Shown in pieces: positions 7,522 through 8,918 of a DNA stretch of 8,918 nt (its first letter is position 1; each line of letters starts with the position of its first letter). The notes under the pieces were generated by a model. The model was not told the DNA's origin, did no database searches, and saw only the letters and a list, made by a program, of their open reading frames with translations. The position numbers and the translations under genes are program-made. The stretch comes from an uncultured Ruminococcus sp. (GTDB taxonomy: Bacteria; Bacillota; Clostridia; Oscillospirales; CAG-272), in contig CADBRS010000160.1 of assembly GCA_902797125.1 (NCBI GenBank), positions 1 to 8,918 on the forward strand, given 5' to 3'.

Positions 7522-7536
7522 GTCCGGAGTCCGGAC
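7522..7536. promoter_or_regulatory. Perfect 15-bp palindrome in the regulator leader; candidate operator
   Basis: GTCCGGA-G-TCCGGAC on the + strand is a perfect inverted repeat with 7-bp arms about one central base. It lies between the -10 box (7574-7579) and the ribosome binding site of the XRE regulator gene. Its length and symmetry suit a dimeric XRE-type repressor, so autoregulation is a reasonable inference. In RNA it could instead form a 6-bp hairpin with a 3-nt loop; no U-tract follows, so it is not an intrinsic terminator. I see no second copy in the window. Confidence 0.5.
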
Positions 7537-7573
7537 CTTCTGTCCCGATTGTAAACGCCACTTACACAAATTC

Positions 7574-7602
7574 ATTATATCATTTTCAGATTCCGAATAC
7601 AA
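7574..7602 (-). promoter_or_regulatory. SigA-type extended -10 promoter for the regulator-pyrH operon
   Basis: On the minus strand TTGTAT (7597-7602) and TATAAT (7574-7579) are separated by exactly 17 nt. The -10 is preceded by TGA, giving an extended TGnTATAAT that can make up for the weak -35. Transcription would start near 7567, giving a leader of about 65 nt that contains the 15-bp palindrome. The promoter lies after the rpsI terminator and is the only convincing one I see for the long operon. Confidence 0.8.
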
Positions 7603-7669
7603 TAGAAAAAACCATATGAAATCATGGCAAGGGGGCAAGTTTCGTGAAAACCGCAACTGATGAAAGGAC

Positions 7670-7707
7670 AAAAAACAGGAGACCTCCCGCCAAGGGATAG
7701 TCTCCTG
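7670..7707 (-). terminator. Rho-independent terminator after rpsI
   Basis: On the minus strand CAGGAGAC (7700-7707) pairs with GTCTCCTG (7676-7683), a perfect 8-bp stem. TCCC/GGGA inside the loop can extend it. It is followed by six T (7670-7675) and begins 17 nt after the rpsI stop codon. The + strand lacks a downstream T-tract, so it works for the rplM-rpsI transcript only. Confidence 0.9.
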
Positions 7708-7724
7708 AAAAAAATGTGAAGAAA

Positions 7725-8126
7725 TCAACGTTTGCTGAACTGAGAAGCACGTCTTGCTGCTTTGAGACCGTATTTCTTTCTTTCTTTCATACGAGGGTCT
7801 CTCGTCATGAAGCCGGCTGCCTTCAGAGAAGGACGGTATTCTGCGTCAGCTTCGACCAGTGCACGGGAAATACCGTGACGGATGGCGCCCGCCTGACCTG
7901 TGATGCCGCCGCCGACGACCTTTGCGTTGACGTCGAATTTGCCCATTGTGTCAGAAACTTCGAACGGCTGGTTGACAATCAGTTTCAAAGTATCAAGGCC
8001 GAAATAGTCATTGATATCTTTGCCGTTGATCGTGATGACACCGGTACCGGGTGTGATATAAACACGGGCTACAGACTTCTTTCTTCTGCCTGTACCATAG
8101 AACGTGACCTTTGAACTTTCGTACAT
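7725..8126 (-). CDS. rpsI: 30S ribosomal protein S9 (uS9)
   Basis: S9 is a small-subunit protein in the 30S head whose extended C-terminal tail reaches the P-site tRNA. The 133-residue protein has the N-terminal YGTGRRKKSVARVY (10-23), the family signature GGGITGQAGAIRHGISRAL (72-90), DPRMKERKKYG (110-120) and the invariant SKR tail (131-133). Length is normal (about 130). The start ATG at 8124-8126 has AAGGAG 7 nt upstream. It follows rplM by 19 nt in the conserved L13-S9 operon and is closed by an intrinsic terminator just downstream. Confidence 0.98.
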   Translation of the reverse strand: MYESSKVTFYGTGRRKKSVARVYITPGTGVITINGKDINDYFGLDTLKLIVNQPFEVSDTMGKFDVNAKVVGGGITGQAGAIRHGISRALVEADAEYRPSLKAAGFMTRDPRMKERKKYGLKAARRASQFSKR

Positions 8127-8145
8127 GGTGGATCTCCTTTCTCAA

Positions 8146-8592
8146 TCAGCCTTCATATGCAACGGGTTTCAAGCCGGCATATTTGTTGAGAGCCTTCTCG
8201 GCCTCTGCTTCGGTTGCGAAAACTTTCAGTCTTGTGAAAGCTCTGTCACCGAGTTTGTTGTGAGGAAGCATTCCCTTTACGGCTAGTTCTACTGCCTTTT
8301 CGGGTCTGGTTGCCATCAATGTTTTGTACTGAATCGCTTTCATACCACCGATATAACCGGAATTATGATAGTAATATTTCTGTTCAAGTTTCTTGCCAGT
8401 CAGCACAACTTTGTCAGCGTTGATGACAAACACGAAATGACCGCAGTCAACGTTGGGAGTAAATTCAGGTTCGTTTTTGCCGCGCAGCAGATTGGCTACG
8501 ACGACAGCGGTTGCACCCAACGGACGGTTTGCAGCATCAACAATATAGCATTTACGCACTACATTTTCTTTCTTCTGCATGAAAGTTGACAT
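8146..8592 (-). CDS. rplM: 50S ribosomal protein L13 (uL13)
   Basis: L13 is an early-assembling large-subunit protein. The 148-residue protein starts MSTFMQKKENVVRKCYIVDA, matching the common clostridial N-terminus, which fixes the start at 8590-8592 although the frame is open for 32 more codons through the promoter. Further landmarks are LLRGKNEPEFTPNVDCG (35-51), INADKVVLTGKK (57-68), YYYHNSGYIGGMK (73-85) and the KGMLPHNKLG signature (106-115). The C-terminus is atypical: after RLKVFA, where the family normally has a G-x-E-HPH-x-AQ-x-P tail, this protein has an Ala/Glu-rich helix-like stretch ending KPVAYEG. The other two frames do not encode the missing motif, so this is not an obvious frameshift. 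GGAGG lies 11 nt upstream, slightly far. It is first in the rplM-rpsI operon. Confidence 0.96.
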   Translation of the reverse strand: MSTFMQKKENVVRKCYIVDAANRPLGATAVVVANLLRGKNEPEFTPNVDCGHFVFVINADKVVLTGKKLEQKYYYHNSGYIGGMKAIQYKTLMATRPEKAVELAVKGMLPHNKLGDRAFTRLKVFATEAEAEKALNKYAGLKPVAYEG

Positions 8593-8604
8593 GTTTACAA
8601 TGTC
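8588..8604 (-). promoter_or_regulatory. Small hairpin covering the rplM start codon
   Basis: In the mRNA GACAT (8600-8604) and ATGTC (8588-8592) form a perfect 5-bp inverted repeat with the 7-nt loop TGTAAAC. The 3' arm contains the rplM ATG, and the 5' arm begins with the last G of the GGAGG ribosome binding site. It could modulate initiation or be incidental. The leader is only about 30 nt, too short for the L13-leader RNA known from other Bacillota. Confidence 0.35.
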
Positions 8605-8628
8605 CTCCGTTAAAAATTGTCGAGTGCG

Positions 8629-8657
8629 ATTATAGCACAGAGGTATATGGATGTCAA
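8629..8657 (-). promoter_or_regulatory. Consensus SigA promoter of rplM-rpsI
   Basis: On the minus strand TTGACA (8652-8657) and TATAAT (8629-8634) are perfect consensus hexamers with 17-nt spacing, and the -10 is extended (TGCTATAAT). Immediately upstream (8658-8681) are runs of T and A on both strands like an UP element. Transcription should start near 8622. This fits a strong, growth-linked ribosomal protein promoter. Confidence 0.93.
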
Positions 8658-8704
8658 TACTTTTTTTAAAAAATTTTTGATTACACAAATTTAGAAATAT
8701 GAAA

Positions 8705-8744
8705 TCTCGTTTTTTCTCTCTTTTCCTCGTTTTTTCTCGTTTTT
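8705..8744. repeat. Four tandem 10-bp repeats with helically phased A-tracts
   Basis: Reading the + strand, TCTCGTTTTT, TCTCTCTTTT, CCTCGTTTTT and TCTCGTTTTT follow each other without gaps. Units 1 and 4 are identical, unit 3 differs at one base and unit 2 at two. On the minus strand this gives an A-tract every 10 bp, the classic arrangement for intrinsically bent DNA. The array lies 48-87 bp upstream of the rplM -35 box, a position where bending can aid RNA polymerase or factor binding. The repeats are seen directly; bending and function are inferred. Confidence 0.75.
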
Positions 8745-8784
8745 GCTAACTCGTCATTTTCAAATAATTTACCGTTCCTGCCGC

Positions 8785-8816
8785 AAAAAATATAAAGGGC
8801 CGGCGAAAACCGGCTC
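8785..8816 (-). terminator. Probable rho-independent terminator of the right-edge gene
   Basis: On the minus strand GCCGG (8810-8814) pairs with CCGGC (8799-8803) around the 6-nt loop TTTTCG, and the T-rich TTTATATTTTTT follows (8785-8796). It begins 11 nt after the TAG of the partial gene at the right edge. The 5-bp stem is short but all G-C, so the call is moderate. Confidence 0.6.
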
Positions 8817-8827
8817 AAAATGGCATA

Positions 8828-8917
8828 CTAGCCTTTGGAAATTTCGTCATAAGCCTTTCGAACCGCTTCTTGCGAAATGGTCGCAGACAGTACATAGGCG
8901 GGCACTAAAGTGCACAA
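8828..8917 (-). CDS. 3' end of an unidentified CDS
   Basis: A 29-codon open frame enters from the right edge and ends at TAG (8828-8830). The peptide contains LVPAYVLSATISQEAV and ends KAYDEISKG. It looks like ordinary coding sequence with a helical C-terminus, and a terminator-like hairpin follows closely. Of the other two minus-strand frames, one stops almost at once and the other stops within the segment without an associated terminator. I do not recognise the family. It is separated from rplM by a terminator and a strong promoter, so it belongs to a different transcription unit. Confidence 0.5.
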   Translation of the reverse strand: MCTLVPAYVLSATISQEAVRKAYDEISKG

Positions 8918-8918
8918 A

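Noticed and set aside
7616..7699. Possible short signalling-peptide genes on the + strand next to the regulator (14 codons from 7616; 18 codons from a GTG at 7644)
   Set aside because: I looked for an RRNPP-type propeptide. These are hydrophilic and basic, lack an export signal, and the longer one runs into the rpsI terminator. No + strand promoter is evident.
7501..7728. N-terminal extension of the XRE regulator frame (76 codons)
   Set aside because: It crosses the promoter, the leader palindrome and the rpsI terminator. The in-frame ATG overlapping the -10 box could not be translated from this promoter.

Overview
The window looks like chromosomal core-genome DNA from a Bacillota (Firmicutes) bacterium, most likely a member of the Clostridia. 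The evidence is the gene order frr-uppS-cdsA-dxr-rseP-ispG, the closely packed genes with strong GGAGG-type ribosome binding sites, and promoters close to the SigA consensus. Base composition is moderate in the genes and very A/T-rich upstream of rplM. Every supported gene lies on the minus strand, so transcription runs from high to low coordinates. I see no mobile element, CRISPR array, tRNA or rRNA.

Layout in the direction of transcription. (1) At the right edge is the 3' end of an unidentified gene (8828-8917) followed by a hairpin with a T-tract. (2) A 235-bp spacer follows. It holds four 10-bp tandem repeats with helically phased A-tracts, an A/T-rich UP-like stretch and a perfect TTGACA-N17-TATAAT promoter. 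(3) The ribosomal protein operon rplM-rpsI (L13-S9) comes next and ends at a clear intrinsic terminator (7670-7707). (4) A second 224-bp spacer carries an extended -10 promoter and, in the leader, a perfect 15-bp palindrome. (5) A long operon follows: a 301-residue HTH-XRE regulator with a TPR-like C-terminal half, then pyrH, frr, uppS, cdsA, dxr, rseP, ispG and the first 27 codons of another gene (position suggests polC). Gaps inside this operon are small: 30, 45, 45, a 4-nt ATGA overlap, a 28-nt overlap, 7, 10 and 76 nt. I see no terminator inside it.

Functionally the long operon joins UMP phosphorylation (PyrH), ribosome recycling (Frr), isoprenoid precursor synthesis by the MEP pathway (Dxr, IspG), undecaprenyl diphosphate synthesis (UppS), CDP-diacylglycerol synthesis (CdsA) and intramembrane proteolysis (RseP). 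Together these cover precursor and lipid-carrier supply for the cell envelope, plus translation.

The main departure from the usual arrangement is at the head of this operon. In most Bacillota rpsB-tsf precedes pyrH. Here an XRE-TPR regulator takes that place, directly downstream of rplM-rpsI and with its own promoter and a candidate operator. The inferred system is an autoregulated, possibly ligand- or peptide-sensing, switch that controls an essential envelope and translation operon. Smaller oddities are an acidic insert in RseP, a changed GRA segment in ribosome recycling factor, an unusual L13 C-terminus, and leader hairpins at the frr and rplM start sites.
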